DNA of 64,000 nt from Tricholoma matsutake (Eukaryota > Basidiomycota > Agaricomycetes > Agaricales > Tricholomataceae), in the NCBI GenBank assembly GCA_026075535.2, contig AP026542.1:744001-808000 (forward strand), written 5' to 3'. The position numbers and the translations under genes are program-made. This document shows positions 33,341 to 44,640 of this stretch, piece after piece; position 1 is the stretch's first letter, and the number at the start of each line of letters is the position of its first letter. The notes beneath the pieces are model-generated. The model was not told where the DNA came from. It worked only from the letters and a program-made list of their open reading frames with translations, and did not search any database.

Positions 33341-34395
33341 CTGCAGTGATAGGTCCACCTTGTTGTTCAAGCTCAGAGAACACATCTACAATCATTGTCA
33401 AAGCTCTATGAGTCTCTACAGACCTCTACAAAGCTCTATGAACCCACACAAACCCCTCTGAAGTTCTATGAACCTCTATGAACCTCTACAAAGTCATGAA
33501 AACTCTTTGAAATTCTTCACAATGCTTTGAAATTCTTTACAACACCTCGAAATTCTTTGTATGCCTTCGGCCACCATAATACAATTCCCCCAACCTTCAG
33601 ACACACATTCCACACTTGCTACACATTGCCACATCACATTCCGAGCACACCAGACATGAGGAGACAAGACATTTCACTTTTTAGGACACATTGCAGTGTT
33701 TTTGACATTTCCATGATATATTGGAACAATAGGACAAGCACCTTTGATATATTATGCTTCTACATGTTTCCCCTCACATCATTTCCTCATTTATTTTATG
33801 ATTTGGATACTTCTTTATTGTCTTATTCCTTGCCTCATGGGAGTCTCATGGCCTTATTTCCTTTTAGTACTATTTCCCCCAAACTTATATAGTCTTGTAC
33901 TACTATACAACAAAAAGGAGGATATATTGCTGCATCGGTCCCTCATATATCATATTAGTCTGACTCAGGAGTTTCCCTCTTGAATTCCAGCACCTCGTCT
34001 TAGCTCTAAAGTTCTGTGAATCATCACAAACTTCTTCGAAATTTGTCATACCATCTCTAAACTTTCTCCTATCATCTCAATCATCTGTTGTCACCTTTGA
34101 CTCCCATCACCATTTTGTACTATCCACACCCTATTCTCGTCACTATCCTCAAAAATCTTCGAAACAACTTTGCACACCCTCGAAATCCTTTGGACTTCTT
34201 TGCACACACTTGAAATTCTTCAAATTTCTTTGCAAGCTTTCACATTACTTTGTACAGCATTGTGTCACATTGCATTCACGCTCATTGCCAATGGCAATAT
34301 TTAATACCACCTCGCACCCTTCCTCTGACCCATGTTATGTCATTTGACACCATTTTATAGGTTTTGTTTGGGTTTCCAGGTTGAGCATCATCAGT
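33240..34395. repeat. Non-coding repeat, possible LTR-like unit (copy 2)
   Basis: Degenerate CTCTATGAACCTCTACAAAG and CTTTGAAATTCTTTACAA phrases at 33410-33560 and again at 34020-34260 surround an AT-rich core with a TATATAG near 33884. The closing block from about 34308, CCTCGCACCCTTCCTCTGAC to GGTTGAGCATCATCA, matches that at 10428-10513. The left part overlaps the start of the viroplasmin-type fragment. Element ends are not defined. Confidence 0.45.
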
Positions 34396-34804
34396 GGGCA
34401 TCAGATTTGTAGAGGCTGGAGCACCATGCAGGAACTCTTGCTTAGCTACAGTGAAGGGGTTGTTGAACTCATTGTCACTGTAGTCAGGCTCTTCAAAGGC
34501 CTCCAAGTCATGGAGGCTGAGGCCATCAACCAGGGAGGCAAGGCTGCTGCAGTTGGCTTATCAGTCTGGGATGCAGCTGAGGGTTGAAACGACGTCAGTC
34601 AGCAACAAATATTGTTGATAAAAACATACCTTGAATAACCAATCCTTGGTTTGGGGTTGAGGAACTGAAAATCAAAAGGTTAGCGAGAAAAGATGTTCAG
34701 GAAATAAGTAAGAACTATGCATAAGATTAGCAGTCAATGTTAACAGGCCAGAGGCATGATGGATGAGTGGAATGAAAGGCAAGAACTCGTCAACTTGAGG
34801 GCTT

Positions 34805-37328
34805 GTGACCACATTGAATGAAGCGTGTGCAGATGAAACAATGACAATGACAAATGTTGTCATCTGCGACATCATGACTTCATTTATCTACACACTTATG
34901 TCGACTATTCAATCTTCCACTACTTGGGCTATGCAAAATCCATCCAAGGATCCTCAGCCTGCTCACATACATTCGAAAAGGACCCTGACATCTGCTGAAA
35001 AAATAACTTGCAATCCCCGCAGAAAGGTCCTCCAAGACAACAATGAAGAATTTCAAGAGGATATCGCTTTATTCCAGAAAGAGTGGGATAGCAAGATCCA
35101 GGACCTCGCCAAAAAGCATAGCAAGACTGTCAATGGTGTCCACCTGCTCCTGACCAATGCCACACACTACAAAAAAAGTTGTGCACCAACTTTACACAAT
35201 GCCCTCATCCACTACAAATCTGAGGAAGTCAATGCAGATGAATCAACCAAATGCTCTCCCTGATCCATCTAGCCAACATATTCCAGGGCATGATCTGGGC
35301 GATTGTTTGACACTCACCAAGCTTCAGGATCTGGTAGCTGAGGATCCAGAGCTCCAGAACCTGTCAAGTGCCCACAAAAAGGAGTTGAAGGACAATGTGA
35401 TTGTGTCCAGAAAGCTGAAGGTGATGGGTGTATGGGCTTCAAATTTAGGAGCTACAATGGATGCAAAGGCAACAATGGAAAGGGTTGATCAAGAGATATG
35501 TGATCGGTTCTTGTTGCATTGCTGCTGACATTTTTAAAGCTGGTCAACTTTGCTGAACATGTTGGCAGTTACACGTTTGCCTTCTTCACAAGGGGCCATG
35601 TCCATGACACCAACATCCCAGGGTGGGTTGCCTCCAACAAAGCGATCCTCTTCTTCCAGGAGGTGCTTCACCTGGACCCCCTTGATGTTGCAACAAAGTT
35701 TGAGCAGTGGGCTTGCACAAGGGAAAGAGGTAAGCAACACCCCCTTCACAGTCTAACATTGATTAAATATGCTGAGACAGTTCCCCTTGTGGACACTCTG
35801 CACCCCATGCACATTGAGTGCATGCACCTGGTGCTCCAGGGGCTCAGTAAGTTTGCTTCACTTTGAATTCTGCAGGGGACTAATCTGTTGATGTAGATAT
35901 TGTAGTGAAGGGTAAGGCTATCAACATGAACTTCATAAACTATGATATTGCTATTGTTCAGAAACATAAAGTTGAGCTGGTGGGGTGGTCGGCTATGATT
36001 ACCTTTGGCAACCCCTCAGCCATTGGCACTGTAGGTACTGTCCAAATGCTCCAAGAGGCTCTCACTAGTGTTGTGACAGCTCAGCTCAGCCTGAAAGCCA
36101 TGGCTTAGGCCTGGCTTTGGGGGGCTCAGGCTTTGAAAATCTTGAGCCTGAGCTGTGACCACAGCTTCCGGCCGGCTAAGGCTTGGCTCAGGCTCAAGCC
36201 ACAGCCCATAGTAGTAGGTGAGCCTAGTCATGTGGGGTATGGAAAAGTGACAGAATTGAACATATATTATGCTATTGACATTGTTGGGGTACAAATACAT
36301 TGTTGTACTATGTAGAAGTGAATGTTAGCATGGAGGGAATATGGTTCGAGGCTAATTGACTCATCTAAAGCTATGAAAACCTTTGTGCTGTTTGTCCTGC
36401 ACCCCTATCATTTCATGTCCCCAACCATTGTCTTGCTTGCTGATGTCCACACTCTCCTGGCTCAGCTGTACCCGATGCAGACTCTGACAACAACTCAGGC
36501 TATGATAGAAATAGAGCCTCATGGCACCCAAGCATGTGCTTCCTACTACATATCAAAATATTGACTGCCGTAAAACACTTGGGATTAGAACCAAGGATAA
36601 GGGAAGAGAACGGAGAAAGGCAGAGAGATGTACAGAAAATGACACCAAAAAGGTGGGTGTTTCATCCTTCATTGACCCATGTTAGTACAAAGTTCATCAA
36701 ATGTGAACACTGGGCCTCAGTGTATATAGATCAACTAAAATAGAAGACAAAAATAATAGTTAGTTATTGACCAATGATGATAGAAAAAAGCTTACCTAGC
36801 TGCAAGGATACACAATGCAAAGCGGCTGCAGAGGTGAGCAAAACTGGAGGTGAACATTGAGAAACAACACAACATGAATCATTGTTGATATGCTAAACAA
36901 TAACAAACATCATAAACTGTATGGTCATTGACCGCGAAAGTCCATGCTGAGGTCCAATATATTCAACCACTGAAAGCCGCAGCTCAGGCCATGGCTTATG
37001 GCTTTGAGCTGAGCCATGCACATCACTAGCTCTCACCATTGGTGAATACAAGTGGATTGCTCAAACCAAACATCAACAGGCTGTCCATGCTGCTATGCTC
37101 AAGATGAAGTGCGACACTGGTGACACTATCAGGAAGAAGAGAAAGCAGCAGTCAGACAAGGGCAAGAAGAGGAGCTGGCAAGCTGATGAAGACACTAGCG
37201 ATGGGGAGCCACAGCAAAAGAAGAAATGCACAGCTATGAGCAAGAGTGCAATGAGCCAACTTCCCCCTACTTACAAGAGTTGCAACTTTATCAATGATGA
37301 ATTGGATGATGATGAGGAAGAGTGCTAG
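34805..37328 (+). pseudogene. Basidiomycete TE-associated protein gene split by a hAT-like element
   Basis: Blocks in order: EEFQEDIALFQKEWDSKIQD and KKHSKTVNGVHLLLTNATHY (35040-35220), SLSSA-type helical sequence with VIVSRKLKVMGVWASNLGAT (35250-35500), then FAFFTRGHVHDTNIPGWVAS with FFQEVLHLDPLDVATKFEQW (35570-35730). After an intron near 35735-35880 follows IVVKGKAINMNFINYDIAIV and the LVGW motif. The C terminus resumes at 37037 after the inserted element with EYKWIAQTKHQQAVHAA, a basic RKKRKQQ stretch and the ending QLPPTYKSCNFINDELDDDE. The family is abundant in repeat-rich Agaricomycete genomes; function unknown. Without the insertion the frame rejoins as LQEALTIGEYKWI. Confidence 0.7.
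36066..37028. mobile_element. Non-autonomous hAT-like element, second family
   Basis: The 963-bp element begins TAGTGTTGTGACAGCTCAGC and ends GAGCTGAGCCATGCACATCACTA. These are inverted with respect to each other (TAGTGNTGTG ends and a shared GGCTCAGCTCA). It is flanked by the exact 8-bp duplication GCTCTCAC at 36058-36065 and 37029-37036. It contains no transposase. The sub-terminal GCTCAGCTCAGCCTGAAAGC and GGCTCAGGCTT phrases recur several times near the left end. Confidence 0.9.
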
Positions 37329-37329
37329 G

Positions 37330-38523
37330 TGGTCTACCCCTCTTGTTGTGTTATACCCTCAAGCCTTACTGTTATGTACCTGGCTCTTTACTACATGTAC
37401 CTGGCTCTTAGTTTGCAATAACACCCTTGGACAAATACACTATGTAAACCTAAGATGATCAATACTCAAGGGAAGGGTGATGGGTGATTGAATATCCTGT
37501 AATTTATTGAGCATTTTTTGGTGCTTGATGTTGTTCATGATGAGCAGGATGTTAGTTGGGGTGGGATCAATGGGAGGGATGATGTGGGAATGATGGGGAC
37601 AGATGATGTGCAGGCACAAGAGGTGACAGATCATAGAATAATGGACATTGGATCTGGCCAGGGACTATCATCCCTGGATGTTTCCACTCACTGGCATGTT
37701 CTTGGCAGACATTTGTCATCAGGTGGCTGCATGGCAACGAGCTTGAATTATGCTATGAAAACCATATCAATGACAACTATAATATGTATGTATATACTAG
37801 TAGTAGGTTGTATCATTGCTCATAAAGCAAAAGAAGGTAATGGTATTGAGGGATCTGCAGATAGCAGATTGCACAACTGGTGGGGAGAGTCATTAAGATG
37901 GTCAAGAATGGATGATATATGATTCATACAACAAGCATCGTATGAATCTGACACAGAAACCAAAACCCCTCGGGGATCCCTAATGCCTCTTCTTCATTAA
38001 TGCTGGGTAGAGAACCACACATTCCCATGTTTTATATAGATGCCACATCTTTCACAAAGAACTTGAAGAGTACTGTTTGAGGCATTACAGATCTCACAGG
38101 GAGGCTGATTTTCTTTGAAAGAATTATAAACAATAGAATGGACATGAGAAGGAGTGTGTTGTGTATAGGTGGGAATGATGTCCAAGATCAGGAGATCTGT
38201 CACCTCTTGTGCAGGTATGCGGTGACATGCAATGGTTGTCAGGTCCATTGATGGGAGTGATGGCAAACAATGCCGACAAACAGTGCTGAGGATATGGTAA
38301 GGTAGGGTTCATCCACAGCCAACATCATCACATGTGGTGTGACCTTAGTGTGACAGATTTGTCAGCTTTCTGGGAACATTGTCTGACAGATCATTCCCAT
38401 GTGTCAATAATCTATTATAGAACATATCTATGTACTATGAAATAAACTATGTGCTTTTACGAGGTAAATGAATTATATACTAGAGTAAAATGAAATAATA
38501 GTTGTGAATTATTTAGGTGATGT
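37330..38523. other. Intergenic region with a distant 19-bp inverted pair
   Basis: No gene is supported. GCACAAGAGGTGACAGATC at 37614-37632 returns in exact reverse complement at 38194-38212, about 560 bp away, with weaker similarity around both copies. The arms may be the remains of an inverted-repeat element. Confidence 0.4.
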
Positions 38524-38883
38524 TTGCCTTTTCAAGATCTCAAAGGATTGAGTCAGGAATTACATGATGACTGCTTCTTTTATTATTGTATGGCTGGTTA
38601 TCGTTATATCTTTTTTTTTGCTTTTTTTGACAGATTAGCCTGCAACATTGATGTGTCAGTAATTATAAATGACAAGCATATATGCCATATAATGAGTAAT
38701 ATACATTCTCCTTATCTGAGTCAGGGCTTAATTTCTGCTTTCCAGGGCGTGCATGATTGCCAAGATTTGCAGAGTGCCATTTTCGCCTCCCCATATACAA
38801 AGGCCCACCCATCTTTTGTTTTCCTTCACTCATGACGTGCTTGACATGCAGATCGGCTATTTCCAAGAATTACCAAAAGCAGG
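38524..38883. other. Short unassigned stretch before the gypsy element
   Basis: Short frames on both strands (for example a minus frame ending 38663 with Lys/Gly-rich sequence) show no recognised motif. The plus sequence ends CCAAAAGCAGG, the left flank of the LTR element that follows. Confidence 0.3.
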
Positions 38884-39151
38884 TGTAAGGCTGGGCTTAC
38901 ATAACTCCATTGATACTTGTTTGTACATGACTCTTCTTTGGACCTTATTAACTACGATGTATAGGTTAATATTCTTGCTTCCTTTTTCCCCATTCTTGCT
39001 ACCCAAATACTCTGCTTTTTGTAATGACTCTTACTTCTAATTACACAGTGTTGACTTGTTATTTCATGTGATTAGTAAAGTAAATGTTCAGTTCTCCTTT
39101 TTCCTCCCTATTGCCAGTGTTTCCTATTCCCCATTAAGGGATAGGTTTCCA
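38884..39151 (+). repeat. 5' LTR of the gypsy element
   Basis: 268 bp from TGTAAGGCTGGGCTTACATA to GGGATAGGTTTCCA. It matches the 3' LTR along its length with about 11 differences by eye, ten of them transitions. It preserves the uninterrupted sequence GGACCTTATTAACTACGATG at the point where the 3' LTR is split, and so acts as the empty-site reference. Confidence 0.92.
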
Positions 39152-39269
39152 CTTTTTTTTTTAACAATGTCAATGCCACATAATTATTGTACTAAGTGAT
39201 AACCATTATATGACAGTAGAGCCCTGTCTCAAAAGCCTTCCATTTATATTCTCCCTTACTACTCGTAGT

Positions 39270-40727
39270 AGGGTGAGGATGAACACCTTTGCATCTGATG
39301 CCACCAGTGCCATGCCTTACTCTCCTGCCATGCCTGTCACTGCAAATGACATGCAAACCTTTGACGCCATTAACACCACATCCTTATCTCCTCTTACATC
39401 AATTAACTCCAACAACATGCATATATCCAACTGCTCCACAGCATCACCTGCCTACACCCCTCCTCCGTCTCCCAACTGCTCCACTGCATTGCCTGCCTAC
39501 ACCCCTCCTCTTAAACCTTGCCATAAACGAGTATCATCATCTTCTTCACATGACTACTGTGTGTTCCCATTAATAATGAACATGTCTTCCACTACCATAC
39601 TGCCATCTTGAGCCTGAACAACAGCAAATGGCCCATGGTCTCTGCTGGGACTATGACTTCTGAGCTCTTACATTGATTTGAACATCACGCTCATGGATAC
39701 CTTCAGAACAAAGATAGCCTTGATCCAGTCAGCTTCATAGAGCACATAGTGTACTCATTCAAGGATGCATTATTCTCAGACTGGTATCAATCCCAACAAG
39801 AACTCTTGTTCTCAACAACTTCATGATTAAAGTCCATGCTTGTTGGTTACCTAAACATTGGCAACAAGAACTTGTGTGGAAAGTTCACTCAACAAAACAA
39901 AACAAGACTCCATTCTCTTAATTCATCGACTCTTTACAACGTGATAATCTTTTACTCAAAGGGTTGCAATTTCATCTTTCACCTTCCCAACTTTGCATGC
40001 AAATCAAATCAAATATCTCTCTGCTGTCGCCTTTGACCATTGGAAGGATAATCATGATTCCTCTGATGATGATGATGACGCTGATAATGACAACCTTGAT
40101 GTTGATGCTGCTGCAGCCATGAAACTTGCTTCAGATGCATTGAAGGCAGAGACAAGATTGCAGTCTTTTGTCAACACGTTAATGAAGCTTGATCAGAAAC
40201 TCATTGAGGATAGAAACACCTGCAAGCATGATGCCAAAGAGGCTGTGAGAAGCTTGAAACACTCCAGCTCCACCATCAGTCTCCCCGACAGCACTCAATG
40301 TGCACCATATTCCCAAAACCAAACCACAGGAAATAGTCATGCCCAACCCTCAACTTCTACCTCCACTTCATGCCCTCCAAAATTAACTGATCGTGAAAGA
40401 AAATATCTCAAGACCTATAATGGGTGCAAGAAGTGTTGGGGATTTTATATGCCAGATGGACATGTTTGTGACTTCCCTGCCAGTGAAGGTTATATTGAAT
40501 GCTCAATGACAATGGTTAATGATGCTCGTAAACATATCAAGCTACCTCTGCTGCCTGTTCCTCATGAGGAGCAGACAACTTCTGTCAATGCCATGAACAT
40601 GTTGGGCAATGGGTACAACTCTGTGCCACCCCAACCCAATGCTGCACTGCCCGCTCTTCCTATGGCAGCAGTTTTAGGCATGTCAACTTATTCTATCATG
40701 GCCGTCTATCTACCAAATGACACCTAG
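39270..40727 (+). pseudogene. gag of the gypsy element
   Basis: The N-terminal part (39280-39611) is Ser/Pro/Thr-rich with a small CSTASPAYTPPPSPN repeat. Capsid-like sequence continues through several frames (HEFIEH-type near 39740, FIDSLQRDNLLLKGLQFHLS near 39920). The frame 39993-40727 is acidic, then reads LTDRERKYLKTYNGCKKCWGFYM with the zinc-knuckle-like CKKCWGFYMPDGHVC and a hydrophobic end. Stops and frameshifts interrupt the first half. Confidence 0.7.
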
Positions 40728-40813
40728 ATCCTAGGTGGTGGCAACAGTGACCTGTTTTATGACTCAAATGACTCAGTGAGCATGCATGTTCCTTTCCTGA
40801 GCCCCCATCTAGT

Positions 40814-41287
40814 GTGGGAGTGTTGCATTATTTTAATGGTTTTGATGCTTCTGTCTCCTCTCACATTAATGTTTCTGCTTTAATTGACCATGGTTCCCCT
40901 GCAGTTTCGATTGAAAACTCCTTGGTCTCTCATTTATGCTTAACTGCTCGACTGCTGCCTCATCCGATACCTGTTTCTGGTGCATTCTTCAATAAACATT
41001 CTGCCTCACCAAGCATCACTCTCACCCACTGGGTAAAACTGAAACTACATGATCATAATAACTGGGATTCTGCACATACTGTTTGTGCTCTTGTTGCACC
41101 TCAATTGTGCCATCCAATCATTCTCAGACTGCCTTTCCTGTCTCATAACAACATTCTGGTTGATGCCTGTAATAATACTGTGATAGATAATGTTTGCAAC
41201 TTTGACCTACTGCACCCAAGCCCCCCTGTAATTACTACCACAAAGATGAAACTGCATGCATTGAAAATAAAAGTTAAAGCCTGCTGA
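40814..41287 (+). pseudogene. Aspartic protease region of the gypsy element
   Basis: HINVSALIDHGSPAVSIENS occupies the place of the retropepsin active site, with Asp-His-Gly instead of the usual Asp-Ser/Thr-Gly. Downstream, the WVKLKLHDHNNWDSAHTVCA strand and VAPQLCHPIILRLPFLSHNN, with its Ile-Leu-x-Leu-Pro-Phe-Leu pattern, match the flap-distal half of gypsy proteases. The frame ends in a TGA at 41285-41287. Confidence 0.7.
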
Positions 41288-41579
41288 AAACTTCTCATTG
41301 CCAAACTTAAAACAATCTGTATATCTCGTTGACCTTTGATTGATGCAAGATGTGAACACATCAATGGAATAGATATTATCGCCGCTACCCATGTACGTGT
41401 GGAACAGCTGGCTGCTGACAAGCAACTCGAACAACTGGGAACTTAAGTCAAAGAGAGCTATGCAGATGTCTTCAGCCAGTCCCACTGATGATCTGCTGGA
41501 GGATATTGATGTTGCAGACTCCCCACTATGATGGGACTGCTGGCAGGGACAATCAAACACCTGCAATGCCATCCTCACA

Positions 41580-42320
41580 ATGACTGCAGATGAATCTTGT
41601 CTCACAAATGTACATGAGGGATACAACCATGATGAATTCTGTCAGAAGCTGTCCACTGTGAACAAGAGCATGCCTGACATTTGCTCACTGAACAGTCTTT
41701 GGTACATGGGGGACCACCTGGTAATATCCAGGTATGGAACCCTGTGGGAAGACCTCTTTCGACTTGCTCATGACTCACTTGGTCACTTCGGTGCAGATAA
41801 ATTGTCCACTAGCATCAGAAACTGCTACTACTGGCCTAATATGCAACAAGATTTGGAAAACGCATATGTACCTGCTTGCACAGAATGCCAGCATAACAAA
41901 ACCAGCATGTTCAAATTGAAGGGGCTGCTGCACCCCTTACCAATCCCTGAAGCACAAGGTGATTCAGTATGCTTGGACTTCATGGGACCACTCCCTGAAT
42001 ATGGAGGGTTCAATTGCATTTTGACAATGACAGACAGACTAGGCTCTGACATCCACCTGATCCCAATGCAAACAGACATCTCTGCACTAAGACTGGTGCT
42101 GATCTTCTTCAACAAATGGTATTGTGAAAATGGCTTGCCACTAGAACTCATCAGTGATCGAGATAAACTGTTTGTGTTGAAATTTTGGAAAGCATTACAC
42201 ACCTTAACAGGTGTACACTTGAAAATGTCAACTGTGTACCACCCTCAGACAGATGGTGCAAGTGAACGCACTAACAAAACTCTGAACCAATGTGTTTGCT
42301 TCCATGTCGAACACAACTAA
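41580..42320 (+). pseudogene. Integrase of the gypsy element
   Basis: The zinc-binding region is HDSLGHFGADKLSTSIRNCY and CTECQHNKTS (HHCC). The catalytic core has all three acidic residues: VCLDFMGPLPEYGG, ELISDRDKLFVLKFW, and YHPQTDGASERTNKTLNQ. A stop after HVEHN (TAA, probably from CAA) ends the frame, and the C-terminal integrase region continues in fragments to 42926 (NSPSAFPTYHTSLLKRHINN). The RNase H end that should precede it is missing. Confidence 0.85.
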
Positions 42321-42927
42321 AAAGGTTGGGTCTGAGCTTTGCCTATCATCTGCTTCCACATTATGAACTCAGTCAACAGATCAATGGGATTCTTGGGATT
42401 CCAGATCCACATGGGCCGGAGCCCTTGCATCATCCCTCTTTTGGTGCCAGGATCTAGTTCTGAGAACATGTCCAAAGAAGTGACTGTGCAAGGTATTGTC
42501 ACCCAAATTGAGTCTGACATTGTGGAAGCAAAGGATGCTTTATATGGCACAAAGATCATGCAAGCATTTTTTGCAAACAAATCATGAGCGCCTGAAGATG
42601 CGTACCTCATCAGTGATAAATTTATGCTTGCAATGCTCCACCATCATCAGTAATACAAGGCTGGTGACAAGTCAAGGGTCACAAGATTTTTTCCCCAATG
42701 AGATGGGCCCTTCTCTGTAATGAAAGCATTCCCCAAGATGTCATCCTACACCTTGCAACTGCTGAATTCTCCATCAGCTTTCCCAACCTACCACACCTCT
42801 CTGCTTAAGCGACACATCAACAACAATGCTGAACTGTTCCCATCCCATGAGTTTGAATGCCCTGGTCCTGTTATGACTGACAATGGCCTGGAAAAATACC
42901 GCATTGAAAAAATTATAGATGAATGAA

Positions 42928-43075
42928 AGAGGGGATGCAGCTACCAGTACCTCATACGATGGTCAGGATACTCTGACAGTGATGACCTATGGCTACCTCA
43001 ATGGGAACTGGAGGATTGTGAAGCACTCAACCATTGGAAAGCTAGTAGGGCAGAGGAACGCAGTAGCTTTTTCCC
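42928..43075 (+). pseudogene. Chromodomain-like end of the gypsy Pol
   Basis: After a stop at 42924-42926 the sequence reads YQYLIRWSGYSDSDDLWLP and WELEDCEALNHWKASRAEE, the aromatic-rich core of a retroelement chromodomain. Such domains steer integration to modified chromatin. Confidence 0.75.
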
Positions 43076-43222
43076 ACTGGGTTTTTTAATGCACCTGTTG
43101 TTTTGGTTGATGTGGGTTTTCACACAACATCACTTTCATTTTCTTTTCTTCATCCCTTTCTACTCCCTCCACTATGCTACTGACTACATTTTTTTTTCAA
43201 CTGATACCCATACAATTCTTTA

Positions 43223-43234
43223 ACAGTGGGAGGG
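43223..43234 (+). other. Polypurine tract
   Basis: ACAGTGGGAGGG lies directly before the TGTAAG of the 3' LTR, the position of the plus-strand primer. Confidence 0.75.
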
Positions 43235-43853
43235 TGTAAGCCTGGGCTTACATAACTCCATTGATACTTGTTTGTACATGACTCTTCTTTGGACCTTATT
43301 AACTACTAGTGTTTCAAGGTCCAGTCTATAGGACCGAAAATGACCATAGGACCAAACTGGACCAAACCGCGGTCCGGTCTTTTTTTTGGTTGCAGTTGCC
43401 CATATTTGGGGTCATTCTGGTTGCCAGTTGCCTTATTTTGAAAATCTTTGAAAACCATTCAAAGACTGGTTGCAATCAGTTGCAACCAGTCTTTTCACAG
43501 TATTATATACTTAGATAAAAGTAACTACTTCACAAGAAAGATACAACTAATATGTACTATATTAATACTATTTACTATTTATACTAGATACTATGTCAAG
43601 GAATGGACATGGGACAAGCCCAGGGGAAGAAGCATTCAAAGAAATGAGTGCTTATATACCCTGTGGCTGTGCACAGACCATTTGGTTGTGCTTGCACCCC
43701 AAAAAACAGAAAGTGGCACCACTTGCAAAACAATTCCCATGACCATCAACAACCCACAATGCCGCTTTCTCTCCACCATTTGCTCTCACCACCAACAACG
43801 CCCACACCGCCTAGCTCAGAAGCACCCCCACCTCAACTAGATGACCACAAAGT

Positions 43854-43888
43854 GGACCCAAACAATGACTAGCATGTTGTTTGGGTCC
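43854..43888. repeat. First hairpin of copy B
   Basis: GGACCCAAACAA pairs perfectly with TTGTTTGGGTCC across an 11-nt loop. A C/A/AGTATGG stretch and a T-rich tract follow. Confidence 0.88.
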
Positions 43889-44066
43889 CAAGTATGGTTT
43901 TTATTGTTGATTTCTTCTTTTTTACTAACTAAACCTTTTCTTTTTAGTTTCTTACCTTTGATAACAACACCATGTGATTGCTCAACCCTGTCACATGCCC
44001 TCACGACACAGTGCTAACACCAATGGCAGCCACGCCAATGACAATGCAGTGTTGCCTGCAAAGTGT

Positions 44067-44095
44067 GCCCAAATGACAAGTATTGTCATTTGGGC
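44067..44095. repeat. Second hairpin of copy B
   Basis: GCCCAAATGACAA pairs perfectly with TTGTCATTTGGGC across a 3-nt loop (13-bp stem). It precedes a T-rich tract ending TTTTTAG. Confidence 0.88.
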
Positions 44096-44389
44096 CATAA
44101 GGGTATGTTTTTATGATTGATCTCTTACTTCTACTAATTAACTAACCATTCTTTTTTCTTTTTAGGTTCTTGCCACTTGATAACAACATCTCCCACCCAC
44201 ACCCCAACCTCTCTCGGTACCCCATGCCCTATGCAGCTGCTGTGAGCCTCTGCTCACAGAGTCGCAAGGGGTCCCATTTCTGGACAACGACATGCAATTG
44301 CCACATCACAGTGCCACCACCCCGCCTGCGAGCCACTGCTCATATGGGGAGATGGAGGTGCTGACGACAAACAACAATGCCAACCAACA

Positions 44390-44640
44390 ATGAACAGCAG
44401 GGACAACAAACATTGGGGACAACGAGCAGTGGGGAAGACGAACAAACAGGGTGGACAACGAACAAACAGTGGGGACAACGTACAAACAATGGGGACAACA
44501 TACAAACAGTGGGGACAATGAACAAACAGCAGGGACAACAATGTAGGGACAACAAACAGTGGGGAAGTCGAACAAACGGGGTGGGCAACAAATGAGCAGT
44601 GGGGACAACAACATGGGGACAACAACAATGCAGGGACAAT
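44390..44640. repeat. ~20-bp minisatellite inside copy B
   Basis: Units of GGGGACAACGAACAAACAGT and close variants repeat about ten times. The minus-strand frames rich in Cys, Pro, His and Val that cross it are artefacts. Confidence 0.8.

Noticed and set aside
39200..43200. Autonomous gypsy retrotransposon
   Set aside because: The RT and RNase H regions are absent between the protease and the integrase, and the gag and integrase frames contain stops.
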